This document shows positions 1 through 8,838 of a DNA stretch of 37,331 nucleotides, in pieces. The notes beneath the pieces are model-generated. The model was not told the origin of the DNA and did not search any database. It saw nothing but the letters and a program-made list of their open reading frames with translations. Location of the stretch: assembly GCA_020248785.1 (NCBI GenBank), contig JADCGX010000230.1, forward strand, positions 1-37,331, given 5' to 3'. Made by a program: the position numbers and the translations under genes. Each line of letters starts with the position of its first letter. Within the stretch, counting starts at the first letter, position 1. The DNA is from Burkholderiales bacterium. GTDB taxonomy: Bacteria; Pseudomonadota; Gammaproteobacteria; Burkholderiales; Burkholderiaceae_F.

Positions 1-99
1 CCACTCGAGGTAGTCCAGGCAGTCGGCATCAGTTCGAAACCAGGATTGAAACTCCCCGAGTGACCTTGGGTAGTGCTCCCCTGCTCGGTGAATATCCAT
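1..99 (-). CDS. IS1595-family transposase, N-terminal fragment (cut by window edge)
   Basis: Reading the minus strand from an ATG at 99-97 gives 33 residues that run off the left edge: MDIHRAGEHYPRS, then LGEFQSWFRTDADCLDYLEW. The 'HYPR....F..WF.....C..YLEW' pattern is the usual start of IS1595-family (ISSod11/ISXO2-like) transposases, which continues with 'RWP.GF.CP.C' outside this window. The call rests on this short N-terminal pattern alone, so the family is likely but the subgroup is open. The catalytic DDE-type domain is not visible. The gene points away from mtgA. Confidence 0.7.
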   Translation of the reverse strand, partial: MDIHRAGEHYPRSLGEFQSWFRTDADCLDYLEW

Positions 100-140
100 C
101 CACAGAAATCTACCGCTCGGTCCGGTTAAATGGAGAGCCC
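1..140 (-). mobile_element. Partial insertion sequence, IS1595-like (left edge)
   Basis: The transposase start at 99 is preceded on the minus strand by GGGCTCTCCATTTAACC, beginning near position 140. This resembles the GG-rich termini of IS1595-type elements and would leave a leader of about 40 nt. The other terminus is outside the window, so the inverted repeat and target duplication cannot be confirmed. The boundary at 140 is an estimate. Positions 141-299, between it and mtgA, hold no gene that I can support. Confidence 0.45.
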
Positions 141-283
141 TTGAACAATCCAAGCGGCGGTCGATCACCGATTTGGAACTGCTCCGCAGTTGCGGGAATC
201 ACCCGGAAAGCCGCGCCAATACTCGATCTGCGCGGTTCCACAGCAATGACAACTGCGGTTGTTGGGATAAATCGAAAGTGCTC

Positions 284-302
284 TAGCTTGCGCGGCAAGC
301 TA
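284..302 (-). terminator. Weak stem-loop at the mtgA stop codon
   Basis: TAGCTTG (284-290) and CAAGCTA (296-302) form a perfect 7-bp stem with a 5-nt loop. It overlaps the mtgA stop codon at the end of the long minus-strand gene run. No clear U-tract follows in the minus direction, so intrinsic termination is uncertain. Confidence 0.25.
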
Positions 303-1004
303 AGGGATCTGCGCCGACGGCATGTAGCGCAGGATCGCCGCGGCGCGTCCGTCGAGGTAGGGACCGCTGCGCAGGCGACCATAGCGTTTGGGGCTGGGCA
401 AGAACGCCGCCATGCGCGCAGCCTGCGCGGGACCGAGCTGCTGCGCGCTGATACCAAAGTACAGCCGTGCCGCCGCCTCGGCACCGAACACGCCCTCACC
501 CCACTCGACCACGTTCAGGTAGACCTCAAGGATGCGGCGCTTGTCCCAAAGCGTCTCGAGCATGGTGGTGATGACGAGTTCCTGCGCCTTGCGCACGTAG
601 CTGCGCTCGCTGGACAGGAACAGGTTCTTGGCGAGCTGCTGCGAGATCGTGCTGCCGCCGCGGGCCGGGCGGCCACGCTTGCGGTTGTCTTCCATCGCCT
701 TCTGAATGGCATCCCAGTCCACTCCCTCGTGCTGAATGAAGCGGGCGTCCTCCGAGGTGACCACTGCGCGCTTCAGATGCACGCTGATGCGCTCGTAAGG
801 CACCCACTGGTGCCGCAACTCGGCCTTGGGATTGCGCTCCTGCAGACGCCCGAGCTCGCGCGCCATGAACGCCGTTTCGCGCGGGTTTTCAAAGCGCCAG
901 TAGGCGACCCAGCCGAGATACCAGAGCTGCACGCCCACCACGAGCAGCAGCGCAAGGAGCGCCAGCCGCAACAGCCAGCGGCCGGCCCGACGCAGCAGGG
1001 TCAT
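300..1004 (-). CDS. mtgA: Monofunctional biosynthetic peptidoglycan transglycosylase
   Basis: A GT51-family glycosyltransferase of 234 aa, the normal MtgA length. It polymerises lipid II into glycan strands at the periplasmic face of the inner membrane. Residues 8-30 form one N-terminal membrane anchor. The catalytic-Glu motif is TSEDARFIQHEG (Glu85), followed by the second signature GGSTISQQLAKNLFL at 116-130. There is no transpeptidase domain, which separates it from bifunctional PBP1-type enzymes. Its ATG overlaps the aroE stop by 4 nt (ATGA), so the two are probably translationally coupled. It is the last gene of the minus-strand run that begins with mpl. Confidence 0.95.
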   Translation of the reverse strand: MTLLRRAGRWLLRLALLALLLVVGVQLWYLGWVAYWRFENPRETAFMARELGRLQERNPKAELRHQWVPYERISVHLKRAVVTSEDARFIQHEGVDWDAIQKAMEDNRKRGRPARGGSTISQQLAKNLFLSSERSYVRKAQELVITTMLETLWDKRRILEVYLNVVEWGEGVFGAEAAARLYFGISAQQLGPAQAARMAAFLPSPKRYGRLRSGPYLDGRAAAILRYMPSAQIP

Positions 1005-1885
1005 CGCGCCGCGGCGGCGGCGGGCTGCATGGCATCCAGTTGACGCCGCAGGTCGCGGTACACGGCCGCGGTATCGGGCCGCACGCCGCGCCAGACGAGG
1101 AAGGCCTCGGCTGCCTGCTCAACCAGCATGCCCAGACCGTCACTGATCTGCTTTGCGCCGCCACGGCGAGCCAGCTCCATGAAGGGCGTGGGATGTGGGT
1201 CGTACACGAGGTCGTACGCCAGCATGCAGTCGTCGAAGGTCTCAGGATCGATGCTGGGCGCCTGCGCGTGCAAGCCGGTGGGCGTGCCGTTGATCACGAT
1301 GTCGAAGTGCTCGGCCGGGACCTCGTCGAAGCTGAGCGCCTCCACACCGAACTCGTCGGCCAGCTCCTCCGCGCGACCATGCGTGCGGTTGGCCACCGCG
1401 ATCCACTTGGGCTTTTCCTCCAGCAGCGCGCCGATGAGGCCACGCACGCCACCACCGGCACCGAGGATGAGCACCGCCGCGTCCTCCAGCTTGAACTTCA
1501 GGCGCCCCTGCACGTCGCGCACGAAGCCGATGCCGTCGGTGTTGTCCCCGAAAATCGTGTCGCCCTCGAACTTAAGCGTGTTGACCGCGCCGGCCAGGCG
1601 CGCCCGCGGCGTGAGCTCATCGGCCAGCTTGGCGGCGTCGAGCTTGAACGGGATCGTGACGTTCAGCCCGTGATAGCCCGCGTCGCGCAGCCCGAGGGCA
1701 AACTCCTCGAAGCCATCGAGCGGCGCAAGCAGCTTCTCATAGGTGATCTGATGCCCGCACGAGGCGGCGAACATCGCGTGGATCTGCGGCGACAGGCTAT
1801 GTTGGATCGGATTGCCGACCACGGCATAGCTGGCAACGCTCGGAACTGCGGCCACGACGCTCGAAGAGCGGCTGCTGCGGGTCAT
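1001..1885 (-). CDS. aroE: Shikimate dehydrogenase (NADP+)
   Basis: Reduces 3-dehydroshikimate to shikimate, the fourth step of the chorismate pathway; cytoplasmic. The 294-aa product carries the substrate-binding motif NPIQHSLSPQIH (residues 25-36), catalytic Lys81 in NVTIPFK, Asp117 in DNTDGIGF, and the Rossmann NADP loop LGAGGGVRG (141-149). NGTPTG and the C-terminal 'DGLGMLVEQAAEAF' helix are typical of AroE rather than of YdiB-like paralogues. The N-terminus has about 20 extra residues before the first beta strand, so translation may begin slightly downstream. It overlaps mtgA by 4 nt and starts 10 nt after the TonB-like gene. A second shikimate-pathway gene, aroQ, lies at 10351. Confidence 0.95.
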   Translation of the reverse strand: MTRSSRSSSVVAAVPSVASYAVVGNPIQHSLSPQIHAMFAASCGHQITYEKLLAPLDGFEEFALGLRDAGYHGLNVTIPFKLDAAKLADELTPRARLAGAVNTLKFEGDTIFGDNTDGIGFVRDVQGRLKFKLEDAAVLILGAGGGVRGLIGALLEEKPKWIAVANRTHGRAEELADEFGVEALSFDEVPAEHFDIVINGTPTGLHAQAPSIDPETFDDCMLAYDLVYDPHPTPFMELARRGGAKQISDGLGMLVEQAAEAFLVWRGVRPDTAAVYRDLRRQLDAMQPAAAAAR

Positions 1886-1895
1886 CTGCGTGGTC

Positions 1896-2750
1896 CTATT
1901 TCTTGGTCGCGAGCTGATCGTTGGTGAAGATCCACGTGCGGGTGATCTCCAGAATGTCAGTGTCGCGCGCGATGTCGGGGGGAAACGGCGGATACGGCGC
2001 CGAGAGCTTGACGATACGCCGGGCGGCGCGGTCGAGCACGGGCGAACCGGAGGATTGCTCGATGATGGTATCGACCACGCTGCCGTCCTTGCGGATCGCC
2101 ACGGTCAGCCGCACTGCACCGTAGAACTTGCCGCGCGCATCGTCGGGATAGTTTTCGTTGCCGATCTTCTCGACGCGGGCGCGCCAGTCCTCGACATAAC
2201 GCGCGTAGCGGTACTCCGAGGTGCTTGGCATGAAATGATGCTTGCGCGGGCGCTTTTGGTAGTCCGAAATCTGCTTGTCGATGGCGGCCTGCATGCGCGC
2301 CAGCTGCTGCTTGGTCTCTTCGCTCGAGCCCGCCTCGGGCTGCGGCTGCCGCGCATCGCGCAGCACATCGGGCTGCGCGATCTCGCCGCGGCTGACTTGC
2401 GCCAGCAGCTTCTTCTGCTCCTCTTCGAGCCGCTCGACCATGCGACGCGCTGACTCGAGCGTGTCTCCATCGCGCATCTGAAAGCTGTCGGGCAGCGGCG
2501 AGGTGCGCCGGCCATGCTCGTTGGCGCCGCCACCGTCGAGGTTGGCTTGGGCCAGCGCCTCGGCCTTGCCTGGCCGCGTGTCGCTCTTGGCGTTGACGAG
2601 AATGATCTCAAGCGGCGGATCGGTCGCCCGCACGCGCAAGAATTCCGGATCGACGAAACGAATGGCCAAAACGCCAGCGTGCAGCAGCACGGAGACGGCG
2701 AAGGCCGTCATCAGCACCTTGTCGCCGAGCACGCTGTTGACCGTGTGCAT
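1896..2750 (-). CDS. TonB/TolA-like energy-transducer family protein
   Basis: A 284-aa protein with a short cytoplasmic N-terminus, one membrane segment at about residues 12-28 (MTAFAVSVLLHAGVLAIRF) and a C-terminal TonB-type domain. The C-terminal part contains YPDDARGKFYGAVRLTVAI, DGSVVDTIIEQSSGSPVLD and a final beta strand. The middle is charged and probably coiled coil (Glu/Lys/Arg/Gln-rich, ERLEEEQKKLLAQ); the proline-rich spacer of classical TonB is absent. No exbB or exbD lies nearby. I chose the ATG at 2750; a TTG at 2783 would add 11 residues, and neither has a strong ribosome-binding site. The role is probably periplasm-spanning coupling to an outer-membrane partner, which is unknown. 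Confidence 0.8.
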   Translation of the reverse strand: MHTVNSVLGDKVLMTAFAVSVLLHAGVLAIRFVDPEFLRVRATDPPLEIILVNAKSDTRPGKAEALAQANLDGGGANEHGRRTSPLPDSFQMRDGDTLESARRMVERLEEEQKKLLAQVSRGEIAQPDVLRDARQPQPEAGSSEETKQQLARMQAAIDKQISDYQKRPRKHHFMPSTSEYRYARYVEDWRARVEKIGNENYPDDARGKFYGAVRLTVAIRKDGSVVDTIIEQSSGSPVLDRAARRIVKLSAPYPPFPPDIARDTDILEITRTWIFTNDQLATKK

Positions 2751-2852
2751 GTCGCGGAAGATTGCCTGACGTTGGCTGCGCAAGCGCTGGAGGACTGCGC
2801 AGAAGGAATGAGCGCGATGATTGTAGCCATCGCTCCATCGAGAGCGAGTGGA

Positions 2853-4889
2853 CTAACTGGCCTGCGGGATCGTGCCCTCCGCTGCGTCGGACCGCACTGC
2901 TTGCGCTGGATCAGCGATCGCTTCAGCGCTCGATTCGGCTGGCGGGGCCGCGGTCTCGTCCACCACCGCCTCCTCCTCGTCCTCGAGCGCCTCCTCGGCC
3001 ACCTGCTGCGCGAGCAGCTGGTGCAGGCGCGCCTCGATCGACAGATTCACCTCATCGAGCCCGAGCAGGTCGAGCTCCAGGCGCTGGCCGCGCGGCAGCT
3101 CCGGCAGGCCCGGCACCCGCGTGAGCAGCGGCAGTCCGTCGAAACGCAGCAGATCGCCCTTGACCACGGCGGCTGCGATGCGACGCAGGTTCTCCTGCTT
3201 GAGCCAGCGCAGGCACCAGTAGCGCTCCAGCCGCTCCTGGAATTCCGCATAGTGCGTGTACGCGGCGTCGAAGCCCGAGACGATGGCAAAGAGTTCCGCA
3301 TCGCTGGCTGCATATGCCGGCGCGACCCCACGCGCGGCCGCCACGATCTGGCGCTGGTTGACCAAATCGACATAGCGGCGCAAGGGCGAGCTCGACCACG
3401 CGTAGTGGTCGACACCGATGCCCTCGTGCGGCGCCGGTGTCGTGCTCATTTTCACGCGTGACACGCCCATGACGCGGCGCTGCGAGCGATACACGCCCGC
3501 GACCTTCTTCTGCTTGAGCCAACCGCCCCAGTGGCTGTTGGCGAGGATCATCAGCTCGGCGACGATGAGATCCAGAGGCGCGCCGCGCTTGCGCGGCTTG
3601 ATGCGCACATGCGCGTGCTCATCGGGCTCGGCGCCCGCGAAGTCCAGTTCAAAGCCGTAGTCGATGCGCCCGAGCGGTTCGGGCCGGCCGCGTACCGCCT
3701 CGCGCCGCGCCATCAGCGCCCGCGCAAAGCGCCACAGCAGCACGAGCTCGGCGCCGAACGGCGCGTCGACCACGCCGGCCGCCACGGCCTCTGGCGTAAC
3801 CACCTCATCGAGCAGGTCGTGCCGCAGATTGGCCGCAATTTTCACCTGCTCGACCCGCGTGTCGGTCGCGCGCAGGTTGAACTCGCTATCGATCTCGACA
3901 TACAGCGAGACGACCGGCACCACGCGGCCCTCGTTGAGCGAAAAGGCGTCGACCCAGGGGTCGGGCAGCATCGTGAACTTCAGCCCCGGCGCGTACACGG
4001 TCGACATGCGGGCCTTGGCCACCGCATCGAGCGCGTGGTCGCGCGTGATCGCCACCGCCGGCGCGGCGATGTGGATGCCGATGCGCCAGCCGCTGTCCAG
4101 CGTCTGCACCGAGAACGCGTCGTCAATCTCGGTGGTGGCCGAGTCGTCGATCGAGAACGCGGCGCGCTCGGCCAGCGGCAAATCGGTAGGCACCTGCGGC
4201 GCCGGTAGGTCGGCCGCGAAGGCGGTGCCACGCGGAAAGGTCGTGACCAGGAACTGGTCCAGATGCCAACGGTACGGCGAGGCGATCGCACCGCGCGCCA
4301 AGAGCAGCGCGAGCATGCTCATCTGCAGCTCGTTGGCGGCCTGCTCCACCGCCTTGTATTCGAGGCTCTGCTTGTCGGGCTTGGCAACCAGATGCACGCC
4401 CTGGGCGGCGATGGCAGACGGCAGTTCGCCGACCTTCAGCGCATTGACGAGATGCTGCTTGCGCTCGTCCTGCTGTCGCTTGCGCTCCACGGCAGCCAAC
4501 GCCTGCTTGAGGATCTCGGCCGGCGCCGGACGAAAGCGACCGCGCCCCTTGCGGTGAAAGTACACCGGTGCGCCATGCAGGCGCAGCAGGATGCTCGCCG
4601 CCTGCATCGGCGAGGCGGCGGCACCGTGGTACTCGCGTGCGAGGTCTTCGAAGCCGAACTCGTCCTGCGGCGCACACTCCCACAGGAAGTCGAGATCGAT
4701 GCCTTCCGCGGCCTGCTGCGCGTCCTTGAGCAGCTGCGCCGGCGCCGGCTGCTCGAAGCGCAGCACCACGTGCGAGGACTTGACCTTGGTGCGCTTGCCC
4801 GTGGGCAGCTCGACCTGGTACGAGGCGTCGGTGCCAGAGAGCACGGTGCCGGCCTTGAACGCGCCGTCTTCTTCAAAAAGGAGATGCAT
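2853..4889 (-). CDS. RNB-domain (RNase II-like) exoribonuclease
   Basis: A 678-aa member of the RNase II/RNase R superfamily, expected to degrade single-stranded RNA 3' to 5' in the cytoplasm. The catalytic metal-site motif is FSIDDSATTEIDDAF (residues 245-259). Asp248, Asp256 and Asp257 match the conserved Asp set, and Glu254 sits where E. coli RNase II has Asp207. The N-terminal ~230 residues are a divergent OB/helical region. The RNB body continues through motifs such as RMSTVYAPGLKFTMLP, with a short S1-like end near 590-630. The last ~45 residues are acidic and Ala-rich, and probably disordered. Length and layout fit the betaproteobacterial RNB branch rather than true rnr, which is longer. 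It starts 42 nt after marC. Confidence 0.88.
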   Translation of the reverse strand: MHLLFEEDGAFKAGTVLSGTDASYQVELPTGKRTKVKSSHVVLRFEQPAPAQLLKDAQQAAEGIDLDFLWECAPQDEFGFEDLAREYHGAAASPMQAASILLRLHGAPVYFHRKGRGRFRPAPAEILKQALAAVERKRQQDERKQHLVNALKVGELPSAIAAQGVHLVAKPDKQSLEYKAVEQAANELQMSMLALLLARGAIASPYRWHLDQFLVTTFPRGTAFAADLPAPQVPTDLPLAERAAFSIDDSATTEIDDAFSVQTLDSGWRIGIHIAAPAVAITRDHALDAVAKARMSTVYAPGLKFTMLPDPWVDAFSLNEGRVVPVVSLYVEIDSEFNLRATDTRVEQVKIAANLRHDLLDEVVTPEAVAAGVVDAPFGAELVLLWRFARALMARREAVRGRPEPLGRIDYGFELDFAGAEPDEHAHVRIKPRKRGAPLDLIVAELMILANSHWGGWLKQKKVAGVYRSQRRVMGVSRVKMSTTPAPHEGIGVDHYAWSSSPLRRYVDLVNQRQIVAAARGVAPAYAASDAELFAIVSGFDAAYTHYAEFQERLERYWCLRWLKQENLRRIAAAVVKGDLLRFDGLPLLTRVPGLPELPRGQRLELDLLGLDEVNLSIEARLHQLLAQQVAEEALEDEEEAVVDETAAPPAESSAEAIADPAQAVRSDAAEGTIPQAS

Positions 4890-4931
4890 CGCGCGAGCTT
4901 ACCGGCGCCAGCTGGGCCGCGCAGAGGATTG

Positions 4932-5528
4932 CTACAGGGTGGCCACAAAGCTGCGGATGCCGCGCAGCATCAGCTCGACGGCAATGGCGGCAAGCACCAG
5001 CCCCATCAGTCGCTCGAATGCCACGGTGACACGCTCGCCGAGCAACCGTTGCAGTTCATCGGCGAAGGCGAGCACCAACGCGCAGATCGCCATCACCACG
5101 GCAATTGCACCGACCCACTGGACCGACTGCGCGGGGCTGCGCGAGACCAGCAGCAGCACGGTGGCCAGTGCCGAGGGGCCGGCCAGGGCGGGCACGGCCA
5201 GCGGCACGATGAACGGCTCGCCGCCTGGCGGTAGCCCGTACACGCCCTCCTTGGTCGGAAACACCATGCGGATGGCCACCAGCATGAGCACCACGGCGCC
5301 GCCCAGCTGCAGGCTGACCTCGGACAGGCCAAGGAGCTTGAGAAACGGCTGGCCAACGAACGCGAACAGCGTCAGGACCGAAAAGGCGATCACGCACTCG
5401 CGCAGGATGATTAGGCGGCGCCGCTCGCGCGGTACGTCGCGCAGCGCGCTGATGAAGATCGGGATGTTGCCGAAAGGGTCGCAGACCAGGAGCAGCAACA
5501 GGACGGCCGAGATGAAGGTGCCGTCCAT
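4932..5528 (-). CDS. MarC-family (UPF0056) inner-membrane protein
   Basis: A 198-aa polytopic membrane protein with about six hydrophobic helices. The family signature 'LLLLLVCDPFGNIPIF' (residues 11-26) and the central PLAVPALAGPSALATVLLL segment identify the MarC/YhgN group. The physiological role of the family is unsettled, and the old link to multiple antibiotic resistance is not supported for E. coli MarC, so no substrate is assigned. It starts 61 nt after the ybaK-like gene and precedes the RNase gene by 42 nt, so it is probably part of the same transcript. Confidence 0.88.
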   Translation of the reverse strand: MDGTFISAVLLLLLVCDPFGNIPIFISALRDVPRERRRLIILRECVIAFSVLTLFAFVGQPFLKLLGLSEVSLQLGGAVVLMLVAIRMVFPTKEGVYGLPPGGEPFIVPLAVPALAGPSALATVLLLVSRSPAQSVQWVGAIAVVMAICALVLAFADELQRLLGERVTVAFERLMGLVLAAIAVELMLRGIRSFVATL

Positions 5529-5589
5529 CAGCTCGGCCTCCAGTGGTGCGCGACCGTGCCCCTGCGACAGGTAACGATCGGTCTGTGCA

Positions 5590-6084
5590 TCACGCGTTCA
5601 CCTGCAGCTCGGTGCCGCCGCTGACCTGCAACAGGTCGCTGGGCGCGATCGGAAACACGCAGTGCGGCGTGCCGCCCGCGGCCCACACGACCTCGAAGCG
5701 CCGCAGCGAGGCATCGACGAACGTGACCATCGGCCTGGCATGCGCGACCGGCGCGACGCCGCCGATGGCGAAGCTCGAGTGCTCCCGCACGAACTCCGGC
5801 GTGGCGCGCTCGATCGGCTCGCCGAGAGCCGCGGTCACGCTCGCCTCATCGACGCGACGGTCACCGGCGGCGATCACGAGCACGGCGCGGCCAGAGGTCG
5901 CCGCGCGGAAAATGAGCGACTTGGCGATCTGCCCCACGTCGATACCCAGCGCATCGGCCGCCTGCTGCGAGGTGCGCGCAGCAACGTTGAGCTCGATCAC
6001 GCGCGCGCCGACGCCGGCGGCATCGAGCGCGGCTTGCACGCGCTGCGCGGACGCCGGCAGCACGCCGCTGTTGCCGGCACTCAT
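5590..6084 (-). CDS. YbaK/EbsC-family aminoacyl-tRNA deacylase-like protein
   Basis: A 164-aa single-domain protein of the YbaK/ProX editing fold. Visible family features are an N-terminal helix, IAKSLIFRA around the conserved Lys, [23 protein letters not shown] and a C-terminal SGGTELQV strand. Family members hydrolyse mischarged Cys- or Ala-tRNA(Pro), but the exact tRNA substrate is not evident here. The window also carries proS (30702-32441), which has its own insertion domain. The start is set at 6084 because its ATG overlaps the stop of the fabG-like gene (ATGA); an upstream in-frame extension would only read through that gene. Confidence 0.85.
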   Translation of the reverse strand: MSAGNSGVLPASAQRVQAALDAAGVGARVIELNVAARTSQQAADALGIDVGQIAKSLIFRAATSGRAVLVIAAGDRRVDEASVTAALGEPIERATPEFVREHSSFAIGGVAPVAHARPMVTFVDASLRRFEVVWAAGGTPHCVFPIAPSDLLQVSGGTELQVNA

Positions 6085-6851
6085 ACCGTCAGGCCACCGG
6101 CGATCTCGATGACCGCGCCGTTGATGTAACTCGCCTCGTCCGAGGCCAGCCATGCATACAAGCTGGCGACCTCCTCTGGCTGGCCCAGGCGCTTCATCGG
6201 CACTCGATCGACCATCTGCGCCATCACCTTGTCAGGAATGGTGTGCAGGATCGGGGTGGCGATGAAGCCCGGGCAGATCGCGTTGGCGCGGATGCCCTTC
6301 GGCCCCAGTTCGCGCGCCCAGGTCTTGGCAAAGCCGATCACGCCGAACTTGCTGGCCGCGTAGTTGCTCTGGCCGAAGTTGCCGTAGATGCCGACCACGC
6401 TGGAGGCGTTGAGGATGACGCCCCCGCCCTGTTCGACCATGCTGTCGACCACCGCCTGCGCGCAGTTATAGGTGCCCTTCAGGTTGACCGCGATGACCTT
6501 GTCGAACTGCGCCTCGGTCATCTTCTGCAGCCGTGCATCGAGCGTGATGCCGGCGTTGTTCACCAGCACGTCGATCCGTCCGTGGCGTGCCTTGACCGCC
6601 GCCGCCATCGCATCAACGTCCGCGCGGTTGGTCACGTCAACGCGATAGCCCTCGACGCGCGCGCCATTGACGCCGCGCCGGACCTCCTCGACCGCCGCAT
6701 CCACGGCCTCCTGCTTCATGTCCGCGATGGCGACAACGGCGCCCTCGGCCGCGAACTTGCGCACCGTGGCCAAGCCAATGCCTTGCGCACCACCGGTAAT
6801 GATGCTGACCTTGTCCTTCAGGCGTTGTGCCGCGCCCGCCAGATTGCTCAT
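6081..6851 (-). CDS. Short-chain dehydrogenase/reductase, FabG-like (3-oxoacyl-ACP reductase family)
   Basis: A classical SDR of 256 aa. The NAD(P)-binding loop is [10 protein letters not shown] (residues 19-28), the NNAG motif is at 98-101, the conserved Asn is Asn123 in VNLKG, and the catalytic set is Ser151, Tyr164 and Lys168 (SSVVG...YAASK). The C-terminus ends AGGLTV, as in FabG and PhaB. It probably reduces a 3-oxoacyl thioester with NADPH, but SDR substrate specificity cannot be read from sequence. No other fatty-acid synthesis gene adjoins it, so it is probably a paralogue rather than the essential fabG. ATGA overlaps on both sides tie it to yqiA upstream and the ybaK-like gene downstream. 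Confidence 0.88.
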   Translation of the reverse strand: MSNLAGAAQRLKDKVSIITGGAQGIGLATVRKFAAEGAVVAIADMKQEAVDAAVEEVRRGVNGARVEGYRVDVTNRADVDAMAAAVKARHGRIDVLVNNAGITLDARLQKMTEAQFDKVIAVNLKGTYNCAQAVVDSMVEQGGGVILNASSVVGIYGNFGQSNYAASKFGVIGFAKTWARELGPKGIRANAICPGFIATPILHTIPDKVMAQMVDRVPMKRLGQPEEVASLYAWLASDEASYINGAVIEIAGGLTV

Positions 6852-7459
6852 GACTTACCCCCCGCTACCGTCTTGCTTGCCTGCCTGACCGCGTTGGCGC
6901 CGCAGAACGCCAGCACCTCGTCGACGTACGCCTCGAACCCGGTGATCTGGTGGTCCGATCCTTCGATGACGCGCTGATGCGCGTGCTTGTACTTTTGCAC
7001 CATGGTGCGGTAGTCGATGACCTCGTCGCCGGTGGTAGCCACCAGCAGGTAGCGCTCGGGCCGGGTGATGACGGGGGTCTGCAGCGCCAGCAACTCGTCC
7101 AGGTACTCCGGCCGCATGTCGATGCTGGCGTGGCTGAAGTACACGGGCTGCTGTCCCAGGTGCGCACGCAAGTCATCGTAGGGCCGGATCGCCGGATTGA
7201 GCAGCACCGCCCGGCAACCCAGGCGCTCGGCGAGCCAGGTTGCGTAGTAGCCGCCCAGCGAGGAGCCGATCAGGGCCAGGCGCTCCGGCGCATCCAGCGC
7301 AGCGGTCGCCGCAACCAGCTCGGCGGCCGCCCGCGGCGAGGCCGGCAGCTGCGGGCAGGCGAACTCCGCCCCAAGCCCCCGCTGCTCCAGCGCGGCCTTC
7401 AGCAAGAGCGCCTTCCTCGACTGCGGCGACGAGCGAAAGCCGTGCAGGTACAGGATCAT
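6848..7459 (-). CDS. YqiA/YcfP-family alpha/beta-hydrolase (esterase)
   Basis: A 203-aa alpha/beta-hydrolase. It opens with [16 protein letters not shown], the oxyanion-loop HGF typical of the YqiA family, followed by the nucleophile elbow GSSLGG (Ser67). Asp occurs in TTGDEVIDY, and the catalytic His lies in [10 protein letters not shown] near residue 177. Family members hydrolyse short acyl esters; the natural substrate is unknown. The product is cytoplasmic, with no signal peptide. Its ATG overlaps the mpl stop by 4 nt, and its stop overlaps the start of the fabG-like gene by 4 nt, so it is an internal gene of a tightly coupled operon. Confidence 0.88.
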   Translation of the reverse strand: MILYLHGFRSSPQSRKALLLKAALEQRGLGAEFACPQLPASPRAAAELVAATAALDAPERLALIGSSLGGYYATWLAERLGCRAVLLNPAIRPYDDLRAHLGQQPVYFSHASIDMRPEYLDELLALQTPVITRPERYLLVATTGDEVIDYRTMVQKYKHAHQRVIEGSDHQITGFEAYVDEVLAFCGANAVRQASKTVAGGKS

Positions 7460-8838
7460 CGACCGCCCTGTCGCGCGGCGAGCGCATCGAGCAGCTTGCC
7501 GTGCACGCCGCCAAAGCCGCCATTGCTCATGACCAGCACATGGTCGCCGTGTCGCGCCGCCGCCGTGACCGCCTCGACCAGAGCGCCGATCTCGTGGAAT
7601 GCCGTGGCCCGCGCACCGAGTGGCGCCAGCGCCTCGGCGAGATCCCAGCCCAGCGCGTTCCTGCCCGCACGCTCGCCATAGCCGAACACGAGATCGGCGC
7701 CCGCGAGGCTTGGCGCCAGGCGCGCCTTCATCGCGCCCAGCTTCATGGTGTTCGAGCGCGGCTCCAGGACGGCGAGGATGCGTGCATCGCCGACTCTGCG
7801 CCGCAGGCCGGCGATGGTGGTCTCGATGGCCGTGGGATGGTGCGCAAAATCGTCGTACACGGCGACGCCCTGGGCTGCGCCGCGCGTTTCCATGCGGCGC
7901 TTCACCCCCTGGAAGCGCGCCAGCGCCTCGATGGCAACCCGGGGCGGCACGCCCACATGTCGCGCGGCGGCGATGGCCGCCAGCGCGTTGCTGCGGTTGT
8001 GCGCACCCGCCATCGGCAGCGCGCAGCGCCCGACCACCGCCCCGCCGAAGGCGACATCGAACGCGTGCTCGGCGCGCTCGTCGACATTGCGCGCGCTCCA
8101 GCCGGCTTCATCGTCGAAGGCCTCGCGCTCGGACCACAGGCCGCGCGCCAGGACGCGCGCGAGGGCCTCGTCGCGCCCGTTGACGACCAACCGTCCGCTT
8201 TGCGGCACGCAGCGGACAAGGTGGTGGAACTGGGTCTCGATGGCGGACAGGTCGGCGAAGATGTCCGCGTGGTCGTACTCGAGGTTGTTGAGCACGGCGG
8301 TACGCGGAAAGTAGTGCATGAACTTGCTGCGCTTGTCGAAAAATGCGGTGTCGTACTCGTCGGCCTCGATGACAAAGAAGTCACTGGCGCCTGCACGGGC
8401 CGACACGCCGAAGTCCTGCGGCACCCCCCCGATCAAGAATCCGGGCGCCAGACCCGCGTGCTCCAGGATCCACGCGAGCATCGAGGTCGTGGTGGTCTTG
8501 CCGTGCGTGCCGGCCACGGCCAGCACCCAGCGGCCGCGCAACAGATGCGCGCCGATCCACTGCGGGCCGGAGACGAAGGCAGCCCCGGCATCCAGGATCG
8601 CCTCCATCAGCGGATTGCCGCGCGAGACCACGTTGCCGATGACAAACAGATCCGGCTTGAGCCGGAGCTGGTCGGCCGCAAAGCCCTCGATGAGTTCGAT
8701 GCCCGCGCCGCGCAGTTGATCGCTCATTGGCGGGTAGACGTTGGCATCGCAGCCGGTGACGGTGTGGCCGGCGGCGCGAGCCAGCCGCGCCACGCCGCCC
8801 ATGAAGGTGCCGCAGATGCCGAGAATATGAAGATGCAC
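7456..8838 (-). CDS. mpl: UDP-MurNAc:L-Ala-gamma-D-Glu-meso-DAP ligase (murein peptide ligase)
   Basis: A 460-aa Mur-ligase-family enzyme that reattaches recycled tripeptide to UDP-MurNAc. It begins MHLHILGICGTFMGGVARLA, where GICGTFMGG is the Mpl version of the N-terminal UDP-binding loop. The ATP loop GTHGKTTTT is at residues 110-118, and Mur-ligase motifs continue through NLEYDHADIF, AGAHNRSNALAA and DDFAHHPTAI. The start is GTG. It is the first gene of the minus-strand run, and its own start faces the divergent 9053 gene across 214 nt. Peptidoglycan recycling is also represented here by ampD, and glycan synthesis by mtgA. Confidence 0.95.
   Translation of the reverse strand: MHLHILGICGTFMGGVARLARAAGHTVTGCDANVYPPMSDQLRGAGIELIEGFAADQLRLKPDLFVIGNVVSRGNPLMEAILDAGAAFVSGPQWIGAHLLRGRWVLAVAGTHGKTTTTSMLAWILEHAGLAPGFLIGGVPQDFGVSARAGASDFFVIEADEYDTAFFDKRSKFMHYFPRTAVLNNLEYDHADIFADLSAIETQFHHLVRCVPQSGRLVVNGRDEALARVLARGLWSEREAFDDEAGWSARNVDERAEHAFDVAFGGAVVGRCALPMAGAHNRSNALAAIAAARHVGVPPRVAIEALARFQGVKRRMETRGAAQGVAVYDDFAHHPTAIETTIAGLRRRVGDARILAVLEPRSNTMKLGAMKARLAPSLAGADLVFGYGERAGRNALGWDLAEALAPLGARATAFHEIGALVEAVTAAARHGDHVLVMSNGGFGGVHGKLLDALAARQGGR

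Noticed and set aside
60..1043. 327-codon plus-strand frame over mtgA
   Set aside because: Antisense to mtgA and the IS end; the true genes are on the minus strand.
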